Below, piece by piece: positions 19,472 to 31,129 of a DNA stretch of 64,000 bases. The position numbers and the translations under genes were made by a program. The stretch covers positions 27,030,001-27,094,000 of the forward strand of contig NC_079884.1 in NCBI RefSeq assembly GCF_029227915.1, given 5' to 3'. Under the pieces are notes generated by a model. It saw nothing but the letters and a program-made list of their open reading frames with translations, made no database searches and had not been told where the DNA came from. Each line of letters starts with the position of its first letter. Position 1 is the stretch's first letter. This stretch comes from Hydractinia symbiolongicarpus. Taxonomy: Eukaryota > Cnidaria > Hydrozoa > Anthoathecata > Hydractiniidae.

Positions 19472-22400
19472 ATGAAGAGGATGTTTGTAGTGAGTACGTA
19501 AAGAAAAAATCTTCCTCTTTCTCCACGATTCAGAGGCACTACGTTGCATACGCAAGCAGTAGAATTCAGGAAAAGTAAGTTTCCTACACTATTATTTATG
19601 TCATTGTCAGTTTGTCATTATCTGGATTTATTATAACTATTAAATTACCGAGTACGTCACGATTTTCTGTTAACGCAGTAAGAATGCGCAACGAAACACA
19701 AAGTGGCAAAAAAAGCAGGGCTGGCTTTAATCAAAGGCAGGATGACGACGACGATATTTCTATTAAATTTACAAAATTATGGAGAACTAGTAGTAGTCAA
19801 TATTTATAGTTTAAAAGTTGCGGAAATAGTGCCTGTAGGTAAATAAGTGTATGTGTTTTTAACTTTCATCAACACGCTCATTCCAACCCAGTGCAACCTA
19901 ATTTCTATTTAGCCTAAATTGTGACGAAAAAAGAAATGATACTCTAACTTGCCCCTCCAACCTATGATAGAAGTCACACATGCCCCGCACGCCCCCTCGT
20001 TCCCACAAAAAGATAAAACGACAGAACAAACACCCTTGTATTCGCATAGACGGCTCCAGTGCCAAGCGGTGTCCTTCAAACTCACCCCTTCCACGTCCGA
20101 ACAAATTGGCAACCACCTACGCCTGATAACAAGGACTTGCTCGAATATTTTGAAAAGATCACAAACGACATAAATTTAATTAATTCTCCAACTCCCGGGA
20201 AACATAATATAAATCACCAACACAGAAGAGCTCTTGTCAATCTTGCAAGAAACCCAAACATCACCATAAAACCAGCAGACAAAGGTGGGGGGATCTGCAT
20301 TCTTAACACTACCGAATACATAGACAAAGTCCACTTGCACCTTAATGATAGAAACACATACATAAAAATGCCAAATGACCTAACCAATGACATTAGCAAA
20401 GAGGTAAAAGATTATGTGATTTCCTTTTTGTTAAACAATACATTGATAAAACGACTAGACGATTTCTAACTCCCCCGAATCCACCGCGTACATCACTATT
20501 TTACGGACTACCAAAATACATAAACCTGAGATCCCACTAAGACCGATTGTTTCGGGTTGTGACAGCGCCACAGACAACCTATCAAAATACGTAACACATT
20601 TCATCCAACCTTTGGTCACGAAACTACCGTCCTACATTAAAGACACAAAACACTTTCTCAGAGGATTGCGGGAGCTCCCACCTATGCCCGAAAATGCTTT
20701 TCTTGTAACAGCAGACGTTACGGCTCTATACACAAACATCCCCCATGATGAAGGAATTAAAGCAGTACTCGATTTTATAAAACAATTTAGAAATGAAATG
20801 CCTAAATATACCCCACCAAATCATGTCTTTCACACGCTGCTGCATCTCATTCTTAAAAACAGTTTTTTCAAATTTATGACATCATTTTATCACCAAATTA
20901 AAGGAACGTCCATGGGTACAAGAATGGCCCCATCTTACGCAAATCTATTTATGGCAGTACTTGAAGGCCTAATCATAGCTGATTTTCCCGGTTTTATTGA
21001 ATTCTGGAAGCGCTTTATAAATGACATTTTTTCATATTTACGGGAACTGAAGTACAATTAAATCAATTATTCACACACATGAACAAAATTCACCCTTCCA
21101 TAAAATTTACTTTTGAGTATTCAAAAACAGATATTCCCTTCCTTGACACACGCATATATATTGACCAGTCTCGCAAATTACAAACAACCCTATTCCGAAA
21201 ACCTACTGATGGAATGATGCTTTTACACTACTCCTCTGAACACCCTCATCATGTTAAAGCTAGCATCGTATATACCCAGGCATTGAGATATTGCACAATC
21301 ATATCCAATGACCAAAATTTAGAAAAGAATTATATACTCTTGCACGCACATTCCTGGCTAGAGGATACCCCTTAAATCTCATAATTGATAAATTTTCAAA
21401 GGCTCTGGATTTTTTGAGAAATGAGCTCCTCGAACCCGTCATGCACACTCACGTAGAAGAAATCACACCACTCATCACTCCATTTTCCCCTGTTGGTATG
21501 GCGCAAAGTAGAATTATTCACAAACATTGGTCAGTTATCGAGAAAAACGAGACTTTAAAATCGATCTGGCCGTCCCGCCCGTTAACTGCATACACACGGG
21601 GCACAAGCCTAAGAGACACTTTGGTTAAATCGGCCCAAAAACCTTTGTATTTATATAAAAATATTTTTTTTCTGTCTACATATATATATTTTAGGTAAAA
21701 CATTATTGTGGTTTTCTTCAACAGCCTTTTCGTCCTTAAGTCAAAGGTCCTATTAAGCAATTATATTTTAGGGGATAAAACTCCTTCTCAAAAGGGCCAA
21801 AAATTCTCGAATTAATCATTTTTCGTCTTTTAATAAAACGGATCGAAAACTCCCGCCTTTTTGCAATCGGATCGAAAATTCCCGCCATTTTTCAATTTGC
21901 AATCGGATCAAAAATTCCCGCTTTATGCTTCCTTTTGCGTCCGAAAATTATCCAGACATAAGGATCGAAATTTACCGCTCCCAGATTCGAACATTCTTGT
22001 TTACATCAAAGTCCGCAACCACCATGTTTAATCAAATAAAGCGTTCGAAAAAATATTTTTGGGGGGCCTAGACACAACCAAAATCTTATTGACATTATCT
22101 GCGAGATTCTCCAACTGTAAACATTGCTATCAACATATTTTATTTATTTTCAGTATGTTCAATTTGCATATAGCTAATGCGCACATCGCGACCGTTATTT
22201 TTCAATCTGGTACACACTTCTTTCTAAGAAAACGAACGGGGACTTCTGTAATCGCAATGAGTTTGCTCGGACACTCTCCTGTTGGGCAGATAAAACATGT
22301 TTCACAGAAACAGGGAAGAAGCGGTACCTGCTCCTGATGAAGGCCGTTTTGGCAAACTGATCATTCTCGTTGTTTTGACAGTCGGCTCCGTTCGGTTTTC

Positions 22401-25400
22401 TTCCGTTCTGTTTCATTCTCATTATTCGTCTCAGCATTATTATTATATAATTTTTTTTGCGCAGATAATGTCGCTGAACGCAACATACGCCGGTGAAGGA
22501 GATATAAAAAGACAGAAATTTTCTTCAGCAATCTTAACAATAGCAATATCCAACAAATACGCGGCGAAATTTATAAGTCTATAAATGGTGACAGTTTTTT
22601 CCCAATACACACATGGCCTTTAGATATGCAGTTATTATTTATTAACCTCACTCTATCCGATTCAGATACTTTTAAATTAATTTTATTAATGTTTGGAAAT
22701 GGTTGCTCCCCACAAATTTGCATACAACATATTTTATGTAGCCACTTTAACAAAAACGCTAGGAAAACCATAGAACGCATCCACCAAATTAGATGGATTA
22801 CAACCAATTTGGAACACAAATTAAACACATGGTATTATTTTGACATATTTGAAAACAAAATGCTCTCTTTAAGTGGGATACCCAGGGAATCGTTCTAAAA
22901 CTATTTCACATGCACCTCTCTTTTGGTTTAACCCTCCCCTTTTTAACCCCGACAAAATAAATGATAAAGTGTTATTCGCTATTTTTTGCTTTGAAATTTT
23001 AGTCTTTAAACATGGACTGCGATCAACTCAGTACTGGCGTTCCAGAAGACTTTGACATGTTTGCTCCTCCAGAAGACGCCCCTATCTTCGTGCACCAAAG
23101 ACACCTCGAAAAAGAAAAAAAACAAAGCTTGGACTTGCTCCTAAAAGAAAAATTAAAAAAAAAACAGAAATCGAGAACTTTGGGCCATGCATAAATATCA
23201 TCCCCACCATTTCCCTAACAAAAAACCGAACTGCCCACTGGGAGCAGATATGTCAACATAAAACCACCTCCCTTCACCATATTCTTCTGGAACAAGTCAA
23301 TGAAAACATCACGCACATACAATCTAAATTAAACCAAATTGAATTACAATTACAGTACATACATATACGTACACCCATACCAGACAACGTAACGTGCGGC
23401 CAACCCTCTCCAGGTAAGTCAGGTAAGTATCCCTCTACACCTCTGTCTCCACCTGTGACCACAAACAAGAAAAAACCAATAACTAAAAGAACTACACTCC
23501 TTCCAAAAGATGAAATTCCAAATCAAACGCAGCGACCAGTACCACTCATGAATCTCAAAATCCGACCACCTAAATTATACTACAAAAACACCAACTCCAA
23601 TTCCAATCGAAAAAACACCAAATCCAATGACCACCATAAAAATCAAAGAAAACCAAAACAAAACAATTATCAAACCCAACAAAAAGAATATAAATCAACA
23701 GCATCAGAAAGCACAATAAAATACAGGGATTATCGCTATTTCTAGTGATATATCTCTCACACACATACACCTCCCCACTGCCATGGTAAGCCCGTACAAA
23801 ATTATTTTTCCAAATAAATTTAAATCAACAAATTATGCTATTTTTTTAATTTCAACGAAGTGCAAATTTGAACAATCTCTGTACCCACCCATATACAAAA
23901 TATTTTGAGAACAAGCGCGCTCGCAACATGCACTAGTGGCACTATCGCTTGCTATATTACCAATTTTATCTAAGCTTCTAGGCAAGAGGCTGTGGAGCGA
24001 TATGCGTGACAAGATTAAAGCCACCGTCTTGCAGTAGTCACAAATTTCTTACCTCAAGTTTCTGGGGTATCGCGGGAATAAATGGTAAAGGCACGCGCGA
24101 TATATTGTTATAGACTGGCAAAGGTTGTAGCTTTTTCACCACGGACTTCTAGGCTACAACCTGTTAGGGCAAAATGCGGCTTATGACTTAATATAAGTGT
24201 TCTTAAATTTTGCTGATTTACCATAACTACAACTGCTCGCGAAGGGCTGCATGGGAGGGTAAGACGCGTATCGGATTGCGGACGCGTATTGGTGCATTTG
24301 ACGCATAACCACTGTTCGGCACTGATGCGGTTCATCAGGGTGCGGGGTTAACTGTCCTGTCGTTATCCTTTTTTTTTTGGGGGGGGGGTGAAGGGGCGCA
24401 CGGGGCACGTGTGACTAGACTTATGGGTTAAAAGGGGAAAGTTATAGAAATACGGACTAAAGTTTGAAGGACACCGCTTGGCACTGGAGCCGTCTATGCG
24501 AATACAAGGGTGTTTGTTCTGTCGTTTTATCTCTTTGTGGGAACGAGGGGGCGTGCGGGGCACGTGTGACTTCTATCATAGGTTGGAGGGGCAAGTTAGA
24601 GTATCATTTCTTTTTTCGTCACAATTTAGGCTAAATAGAAATTGGGTTGCACTGGGTTGGAATGAGCGTGTTGCTGAAAGTTAAAAGCACATACACTTAT
24701 TTACCTACAAGCACTATTTCCGCAACTTTTAAACTATAAATCAAAGGCAGGATGACGACGACGATATTTCTACTAAATTTAAAAAATTACGGAGAACTTG
24801 TAGTAGTCAAGACGACGATTTCGATGATGAACATCGCTTAGATGATGAAACTCCTACAACCAAAAATAAAAGAGACGGGACAGAACACTTAACAGGAAAA
24901 TGTTCCCATGGAACAGGGTAATAAGTAATTTTTTACTTAGATTTGCTTAATACTTTTGTTAAAGTTAGATAATTAATTCACGTTATCATTAATTTTAGTT
25001 ATCTTAAGAATTTCCCATGTAGTCACATTTAAAATAAAACTTTCAGGGTTTAAAAACAAGTTCTCAACTTGCTCGCACAAATTTGTGATCGCTTTCAAAC
25101 ACCACCAAAGGCGACCTCTGAAGTAGACTTTAGAGTTGTGCAACTTAAAACTTCCGAAGTGTCAAATGTGATCGTTGCTGGAGTGAAAGAAAGTTATCTT
25201 CAGCATCTAAGCGTGATAATGGTAACAAAATAACTTTTGATATGAAGATATATTAGAAGATTAGAAGATATTGATAATGACTTATTTATTATCATTCATC
25301 TTAATGTGCTCAAAAATATATGTGGAGAACTTTAGAGTTGTGCAACTTAAAACAGTCGAAGAATTGGAGGAGTTTGTAGAAGAATTTAAAAAGAAAGAGA

Positions 25401-25414
25401 AATTTGCTTCTTTG
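19472..25414 (+). CDS. DUF4806-like multi-exon gene, split by a Penelope-like insertion
   Basis: Candidate exons with GT..AG borders are as follows. Exon A, 19472-19574, reads EEDVCSEYVKKKSSSFSTIQ and ends at gtaagt. Exon B starts at about 19678 and continues after the insertion at 24740-24917, acidic and Asp-rich (QRQDDDDDIS ... RLDDETPTTKNKR). Exon C, about 25047-25221, reads LNLLAQICDRFQTPPK and VDFRVVQLKT. Exon D, about 25331-25414, reads FRVVQLKTVEELEEFVEEF and KKKEKFASL. The last block is the start of DUF4806, a domain of unknown function seen in many invertebrate and transposon-associated proteins. A 24-base stretch (tttagagttgtgcaacttaa plus four bases) occurs in both C and D, so part of the gene is duplicated here. 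The rest of the domain is not seen. Inserted element plus 71-bp duplication means this copy is probably non-functional. Confidence 0.5.
19730..19800. repeat. Target-site duplication, left copy (71 bp)
   Basis: From atcaaaggcaggatgacgac to tagtagtcaa. It matches 24740-24810 with about four mismatches and flanks the Penelope-like element exactly. It codes QRQDDDDDIS in the interrupted exon. Confidence 0.88.
19804..20082 (+). repeat. Left inverted terminal repeat (279 bp)
   Basis: It begins ttatagtttaaaagttgcgg and is the inverse of 24461-24739 with only a few mismatches (for example 'cctgtaggt' against 'cttgtaggt' and 'catgcc' against 'cgtgcc'). Confidence 0.95.
20083..21698 (+). pseudogene. 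Penelope-like reverse transcriptase, without GIY-YIG domain
   Basis: Blocks in order. N-terminal NWQPPTPDNKDLLEYFEKI and NITIKPADKGGGICILN lie before a frameshift near 20470. FYGLPKIHKPEIPLRPIVSG follows, then FLVTADVTALYTNIPHDEGI (motif A), GTSMGTRMAPSYANLFM (motif B) and RFINDIF (motif C). A second shift near 21065 precedes HPSIKFTFEYSKTDIPFLDT. The C-terminal HKHWSVIEKNETLKSIWPSR with RGTSLRDTLVKSAQ ends at 21698. Motif C should read xxDD: here the first Asp is Asn, so the enzyme would be inactive. The frame ends after the conserved 'RDTLVKS' block without the CxxC/GIY-YIG nuclease seen in other Penelope elements. Confidence 0.85.
21839..21926. repeat. Short degenerate tandem repeat, about 3 units
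   Basis: Units of the form cggatcgaaaattcccgcc plus a 'ttttgcaat' tail, 28-36 bp each, sit in the non-coding interior of the Penelope-like element. A weaker fourth unit is near 21960-21985. Confidence 0.75.
23012..23745 (+). CDS. Second reading frame of the Penelope-like element, basic protein
   Basis: An acidic start (MDCDQLSTGVPEDFDMFAPP) leads into a Lys-rich helix to 23191. After a change of frame comes a Leu/Ile/Gln heptad-like stretch (about 23265-23360) and a long Pro/Asn/Lys-rich basic tail ending RDYRYF-stop at 23745. No domain is recognised. Acidic head, possible coiled coil and basic tail resemble the ORF1 of other retroelements in design, which is only an analogy. It lies downstream of the RT, as expected in permuted Penelope copies. 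Confidence 0.4.
24461..24739 (-). repeat. Right inverted terminal repeat (279 bp)
   Basis: Inverse copy of 19804-20082, ending cgcaacttttaaactataa at 24739. The minus strand continues inward to 24100 with further terminal-repeat sequence, including a poly-G/poly-A junction at 24367-24390. Confidence 0.95.
24740..24810. repeat. Target-site duplication, right copy (71 bp)
   Basis: Direct repeat of 19730-19800. The interrupted exon continues directly after it (gacgacgatttcgatgatga). Confidence 0.88.
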
Positions 25415-25524
25415 GTAAGAATTTCTACTTTACTAGAATCAAAGTAAAGGAATCTTTAATATAAACTTGCAGGTGATGATAAATATTTTGTACTTCATTT
25501 TTTTTCATTACTAGATAATTACTA

Positions 25525-25700
25525 TTTAGGTAACGGAGTTGAAAAGAGTTTACATACTATTTTTGGTAGATTTTAGCAAGTTCAATACAAAAGTTCTTTG
25601 TCTGATAAACATACAGTCAATAGTGGTGTACCACAAGGGTCAATTTTGGGCCCACTACTATTTATTATATTTTTCAATAACTTTTGTACCGAGACAAATA
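25525..25700 (+). mobile_element. Non-LTR reverse transcriptase scrap (motif B)
   Basis: The plus strand reads SDKHTVNSGVPQGSILGPLL followed by FIIFFNNF, the motif-B block of jockey/CR1-type reverse transcriptases. It is not colinear with the next fragment (motif B lies before a linker that should precede it), so it is a separate insertion. Confidence 0.75.
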
Positions 25701-25879
25701 CATTTTTAGAAATAATGCTAAGGAAATTTCTACTTCTGCACATAGTATAACCCACGAAAGGTTTGCCAAAAGTTGTAAGCACACATTGATTGATTATAAT
25801 GATGTTTCAGATGAAAATTCCCATGTGACAGATAACCTTCCAAACATTATAATTATCAAAAATATCAATACAAGTTGAG

Positions 25880-26440
25880 TTGGGAACAACAAGAAGATAG
25901 GGACTTACTCAAACTTCAACACAGAGGGTTTTCGGAACGACCTGCTATATATAAACGATAAGCATAATTTAAATTCAGTGAATGATGTAAACCTACTTAT
26001 ACAATGCTTTCCATGAAATCTTGTCAGATATTCTAAACAAACATGCTCTATTAAAACCGATGACTAAGTCTCAGTCTCAATATGCGAACTTGTGGCATGC
26101 AGACATTTGCTCAATATAAATATTTAAGGAATAAAACAAACCATAGTATTAAAAATAGGATATTCCATTATTATTAAATTATTTTCACACCAATAAACAC
26201 AATATTAAAAAGTTTTAGAAGAGCATCAATGATTTTTTAAATAAAAACAGGAAACAAAATTCACTGATTCAAAAGATATTGCCTCCTTGATAAACTTGCA
26301 TTTCACCAATGTGACTCCAGAACTGATTAAAAAGTTGCCAAAAAGCTCCTCAAAAAGAAATTTTAGTGACTTTTTAAAAGATAGAAATTCTTTTTTATTT
26401 TTTTTGTTCTCCAATCTCTTCCTAAGTGGTGGAAATATTT
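25880..26440 (+). mobile_element. Non-LTR retrotransposon linker region between endonuclease and RT, decayed
   Basis: The plus strand reads NTEGFRNDLLYINDKHNLNS, then after shifts FHEILSDILNKHALLKPMTK, YKYLRNKTNHSIKNR, INDFLNK and INLHFTNVTPELIKKLPKSS with FSDFLKDRNSFLF. These are the conserved connector motifs of CR1/jockey-like elements. At least five frame changes. No RT motifs follow. Confidence 0.72.
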
Positions 26441-26504
26441 ATCTGCACTGGATCGAACAATTTTCCTATTAAACTTGTGATCTCATATCTAATCCGTTAT
26501 CGAT

Positions 26505-27640
26505 TATAATTAACTAGTCGATAAAGCCCGTGGAAAAATCCACCCAGGCAAAATAAAAATGAAAAAGAAGTGTCCTGAATTTTGAGACGTCAGCAACTCA
26601 TCCATAAAAAAAAATTAAAACCTTGTTTTCACGTTGCCTATATTGTGTAGAGCATAAAACTGCTGATTTGATGAGCGGTTATTGAGGTGTAAGGGTTTAA
26701 AAACTTTGCCGGCGTTAGCAAAGATACGTCAAAACCTTAAAATTATTTTTAGAAATTTGTATACCTTTTGCCTTCATTGTACAGATCTTGAAATGCTTTT
26801 CACGAAAATGTATGGAATCATGTACTTTTGATAAACGGTTGCGGAGATATTAGGGTTTGAAGGTGCTTTGATGAGGTCATCAACCCATCTATTTCGAAAC
26901 GGATCGGGGCCCCAGGTTTGAGGAAATTACCCAAATTGATCCTAGGTCGTCTCTAGTTATCAACGCGGTGAAAAATCATTGACGTCACCACCTCGTTTCC
27001 AAGTAATTTGGCTTCAAAGTTTTAAGTGCACTGTAATTGCTTCATTAATTTAATATACTTTCCTTTGACGTCAACATTATGTTAACATCAAGGTTTAGTA
27101 CTTTACAGAACAAATTTATAGGTGATGTTTTATAGACTTTATCAAAGGAAGTAGTAAATATAATAATCCACTTTGCAAAAGTTACAGACATACACACGGA
27201 ACTGGCGTATTATTATATAGACTAGTCGATAAGGCCCCTGGAAGAATCCACTCAGGCTTTAGATTACGTTGTTTTGTAGATTTTGCTAACGTCAGCATTG
27301 CATACAAATAAAATTTGTGGAATGTAGTTTATCTGTTGCCTGTAATGCATGCAGATTGAAACACTGATAGTTGCGATATATATATATATATAAGTGTTTT
27401 AAAATTTTGCTGACGTCAGTAAAGTCCTCTAAAGTACAAATAAAATATTTCTTCAGAAATTTGCACTGCAAAATCCAATTAGGCAGGAGTATCTTGGAAA
27501 AGAAAATCGTCACTTGTATTTTGATGACGTCTGCCAGAACCTGTCAATACACAATATTTTTTTCCTGAAATTTGTTTTCACGCTGCTTCCACTGTGTAGA
27601 ACTTGAAACGCTGATCAAAATAATGTATAAAATCACGTAC
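26505..27640. repeat. Dispersed repeat with 'tgacgtcagc' modules, two adjoining copies
   Basis: Two copies begin with 'ctagtcgataa(a/g)gccc' and a short hairpin 'gtggaaaaatccac' (26514 and 27225). Each is followed by imperfect modules of about 130-170 bp with gacgtcag near a 'gttttcacg(t/c)tgc' and 'tgtgtagagc/aactt' block. Non-coding. A (TA)n run lies at 27377-27393. The head block 'gcgtattattatatagact' at 27208 also ends the repeat at 30590. Confidence 0.6.
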
Positions 27641-28415
27641 AACACCAACAATAATAATAAAGTCAGAAATGACACATCGCAAATATTTACATCTTATAAA
27701 GTGATTATGTTTGATTACGTTGTAATCTTTAATATTTTAATCAAGTGTCAAAAACATCAAATTTCTATCTGGAAAATCATTTATTCGGTTACACACTATC
27801 CTGTTCCCCAAAAATATACACAAAATGTAAAGATTATATAACCGGTTAAGAACACAAATTTTTTTTTAGTATGATGATCTGTAGTGACCTTTACCAACCA
27901 TTTAAAACGTAAATGTCAAAAAAGAATAAGGAGTAAATTTTGAATGAACAAAGATATTATTTTTGGAATATATACGGTCCGTCCTTATACAAGTTAACAC
28001 AAAAAGGAAAACAGATTGGTTTTTGAAGAGCATATCCAAATCAACTAAAATCAGTTTATTTAGCATGTCCTATATTGCCATTGCCCATAAATCTTCCACA
28101 TAAAGGTTTATGAAACACATCAAATTAAAGAAAAATCAGGCATTTCATCATACAATATAAAAAACAAAAAAGTTTTAGTCAGAACAATTGTAATTTTTTC
28201 AGTGTAAACAAACACAGTTATTACTACAATTTTGAAGTTCTCAACAAAAACGTGAATTTGTTCTTTCAGCACATATATATATTGCATGTGGTCTTTTTTG
28301 CAACATAAACAAAAACACAACAACCATACCACCCTCTCATAAATTAAAATAAAGTCACGAACACACGTAAATTGCCAATAATGTCTACAACCCCTGTAAA
28401 AACTGGCATTATAGA
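27641..28415. other. AT-rich spacer, no gene seen
   Basis: No coding similarity or RNA gene seen. Confidence 0.45.
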
Positions 28416-29232
28416 AGAAAATAATTTACAAAGAGGTGGCAAGCCACCGCAATGATGAACTCAACCTGTTAGGTCTTTGGAAACAAGCTAGAGGTTGTAC
28501 TCCTCTAGAGAATATGCCTCTAAAAAAAAAAAAATAAAAAAATAAAAAGTACACAACACATTTGAAAAGATGAACAGAACTTTAACCAAGGGCAGGTAGA
28601 TTTCGATCCATATTTCTGAACCTAAGTACCCTGGATGTCTAGCTGGGTCACCTCGAAGAGGTCCGCGGACGGTCATCAGCAGAAACTAGACATTCCTATC
28701 TTCCTGAAGTAAATTTTGACCACTTTCTGTTTAACTGTGCTATTCTTTGTTTTTAACTCACGTAATAAGTGAAGTCGTTACTCTCCAAAGACAAGATCAT
28801 GTGTGATCAAACCCCCCTGCTAATTTTTATTTTAATTTTTTATTTATTTATTTTTTTTAACTGGGGTAATAAGTGGAGTCGTCACTCTCCAAAGACAAGA
28901 CCTAGTATGATCAACCCCCCTTGCTAACTTAATTTTTATTTTATTTTGTTTTATTTTTGACTGGGGTAATAAGTGGAGTCGTCACTCTCCAAAGACAAGA
29001 CTGAGTGTAGTCAAGCCCCCTTGCTGACTCATTCCAGTTAAAATATTCTTATCTCAGCTCTTCTAAAAACATATGACTCGGGACTGTTAATAAGGCGGCC
29101 ATCACAGAAAATTACTGCTCTATCGTTGCAATGTATCCACCTGTGTGCCATTTGGTCGAAGGCTATGGTTGTGTAGTGACCATTATTTAAGTTGCCGCAA
29201 TGGTTGATAATAGCCCTTAATTGAAAATTTTT
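28416..29232 (-). mobile_element. USP retrotransposon, 5'-truncated copy (3' UTR and USP end)
   Basis: Near-identical to 48337-49190. The 3' terminus (minus strand) is at 28416. The 3' UTR includes three ~100-bp units with ggtaataagtggagtcgt (about 28761, 28865, 28965), and the USP His-box end (CGNLNNGHYTTIAFDQ, 29220-29080) is cut off at 29232. A small frame 28488-28676 (-) is an open stretch of the UTR shared with 48441-48629 and is not considered a gene. Confidence 0.88.
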
Positions 29233-29925
29233 AGGCTGACAAAAGTTTAACTGGATGTCAGAAACAAAAAAATAAAAAATATATAACTACGCTTCAAATT
29301 CTGAAAAAAACTATTCCACTTGTCATCCTGCAAAGGTTCAAGTTCATGATTTTGCAGGTAGCTAGCTAGCTTATTACCATCATAATTCGTGCTCATAAAA
29401 GAAGAAAAGTTTGGAAACTAAGGTAGCTAGCTATAGATAATTAAAAAAGAGGAATCACAACAGAAGTCATAGGTTAGAGCTAGTCATATGGGATGGGGAG
29501 CTGGACTGGGATGCTAACATTAGCTAGCTAACAGTAGCTGAGACACCCAGGTAAATATACTTAAACTGGGAACACTTAGCTAAAACTAAATCTACCTATT
29601 TATGCTTAGTAAACCACATATAAAGAGAAGCAATAGTAGCAATTAGTAACATTACAGTTCAACAAATCAAAGTTTTCTGTTTTTTAATCAGCCAACAGCT
29701 TTATGTAGCATTTTGAATTTCAGGACAATATATTAGTTATGCGGCAGGGCACATGAATTATGCAACAAAATGTAAAGAAATATGGCTACATACGCGGTAA
29801 AATGTAAAAAATGTGGCTTTTCCTTGGAAATGCGAGTCTGCTTGATCCACTGACATAAAAACCAAACGTCTAAAAATATCAAAGTTCTTACTATTTGTGA
29901 TTTCAAATCCACTTTAAACTCTAGC

Positions 29926-30260
29926 CTTTGTTTTCTACTTCTAACTTTACTTTACATCTAGCTCCACTTCTCACTTCCTTTTTTTACTTCTTCATTTGCT
30001 CTCTTTTCTTTTTAAATACATAGCTATGCTTTTTTAAACCACTTTTTTCCCTTTTTTCAAGGTAAAGGGATCGTTCTTGTGTGCTTTTTTTGGTGGCCTT
30101 TATTTTCTAGTTCTAAATTTACTTTACTTCTACCTCCACGTAGCTCCACTTTCACTTCCAACTTCACTTTTCTACTTCTTCACTTCGACCTTTTTTATTT
30201 TAAATATGCTTTTTTGAACCACTTATTTTACTTTTTTCAAGATTGTTCTTTTGTGGGTTT
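29926..30260. repeat. Tandem duplication of a ~165-bp pyrimidine-rich segment
   Basis: Units at about 29926-30085 and 30099-30260 share 'gccttt.ttttcta', 'cttctaactttacttta', 'ctccac', 'tatgcttttttgaaccact' and 'ttttttcaag'. About 80% alike by eye. Non-coding, strongly C/T-rich. The 29233-29925 interval before it has gctagcta clusters but no gene. Confidence 0.75.
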
Positions 30261-30368
30261 TTTTAGTGGCAAGAGTACACCATTTTTTGAAAGTTAGCCG
30301 TTAAATTTATTTTAGCAAATCAAATTGACTCGTTTTCATCACGTTATTTAAACAAAGTAAACCCGCTA

Positions 30369-30595
30369 GCAAAATGGACATAATTTTTTCGGCGACTTCA
30401 AAGAGAATTTCGGCAACATCAAAGGAAAATGACAATATCAACCTTGCCTGTCACAGACAGACGGACACACTTAGCGTTTTATTGTATAGATTTTTCGGCT
30501 ACATCGAAGGAAAATAAACACATCCACTTTGGCTGTCACAGACAGACAGACAGACAGACAGACACACTTAGCGTATTATTACATACACTTTTGTC
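30369..30595. repeat. Tandem duplication with (GACA)n microsatellite
   Basis: Two units, each 'ttcggc.acatc.aaggaaaat' to 'gtcacagacagac...acacttagcgt.ttatt', lie at about 30400-30489 and 30493-30590. The second contains an expanded cagacagacagacagacaga tract. Confidence 0.8.
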
Positions 30596-31129
30596 CAGAC
30601 TGGCACGCTATATCAATGATTTACCACCAAACATTTCTAACTGAATAATGAATCAAAACTATTTGCCACAGCAAATTTTGGTGGCAAAGAGGGATATTAA
30701 AGCCTGTAAAGAGCTGCGATATTCCTAAAAAGACGAAAATTTAGAGGCATTATTATTTTTACTTTTAAAAACATATTTAAACAGGGCATTTTACTTAACA
30801 CGGAGGTTCTCTCCTGTACAAGAAAAACTAACAGTTGAGAGTAAAAAGAATAAATTCATGTATATAAAAATATAAGCTAACAAACAAACATGATCACCAA
30901 ATGATCTACTCACATCCGCGATCATGTTTTGGAGGCAACAAAGATACACCTTTGTCATTCTTTTGTCCTAAAACATAATCAATCGTTTCAAAAAAAACCA
31001 TTGAACTGTTGAAAAAGTTGTTTTGTACATAGTTTTATTTTTATGAAAAGGAAAAAAATTCATCTTTAAAATCTTTTTTAAAGTTAAAAAACCTTATTTT
31101 TGGCCTTTTAATTTCGAATAACCTGTAAG

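Larger units (their letters stand above)
19804..24739 (+). mobile_element. Penelope-like retroelement with long inverted termini, 4936 bp
   Basis: The element is bounded by 279-bp near-identical inverted repeats (19804-20082 and 24461-24739) and flanked by a 71-bp direct duplication of the target. Inside are a reverse transcriptase (20083-21698, +), a second basic Asn/Lys-rich reading frame (23012-23745, +) and a terminal-repeat-like region at 24100-24460. Family knowledge: Penelope-like elements often end in 'pseudo-LTRs' placed in direct or inverted orientation, frequently with permuted internal order, and give target duplications of variable length. No GIY-YIG endonuclease follows the RT here. 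Confidence 0.8.

Noticed and set aside
22330-22360. Hammerhead-ribozyme-like core (cctgatgaaggccgttttgg)
   Set aside because: Penelope-like termini can contain hammerheads, but the GAAA part of the core is absent (caaac follows the stem) and helices I/III do not close. A second ctgatga near 24326-24333 (-) is part of a simple hairpin.
23274-24024. Minus-strand frames of 63-66 aa in the Penelope-like element
   Set aside because: Overlap the plus-strand basic frame or terminal-repeat region; no motif.
25582-25782. 66-aa minus frame
   Set aside because: Antisense of the plus-strand RT motif-B fragment (GVPQGSILGPLL).
28488-28676. Minus-strand 62-aa frame, also at 48441-48629
   Set aside because: It lies in the non-coding 3' UTR of the USP retrotransposon. 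The other copies (59 kb) do not keep it open.
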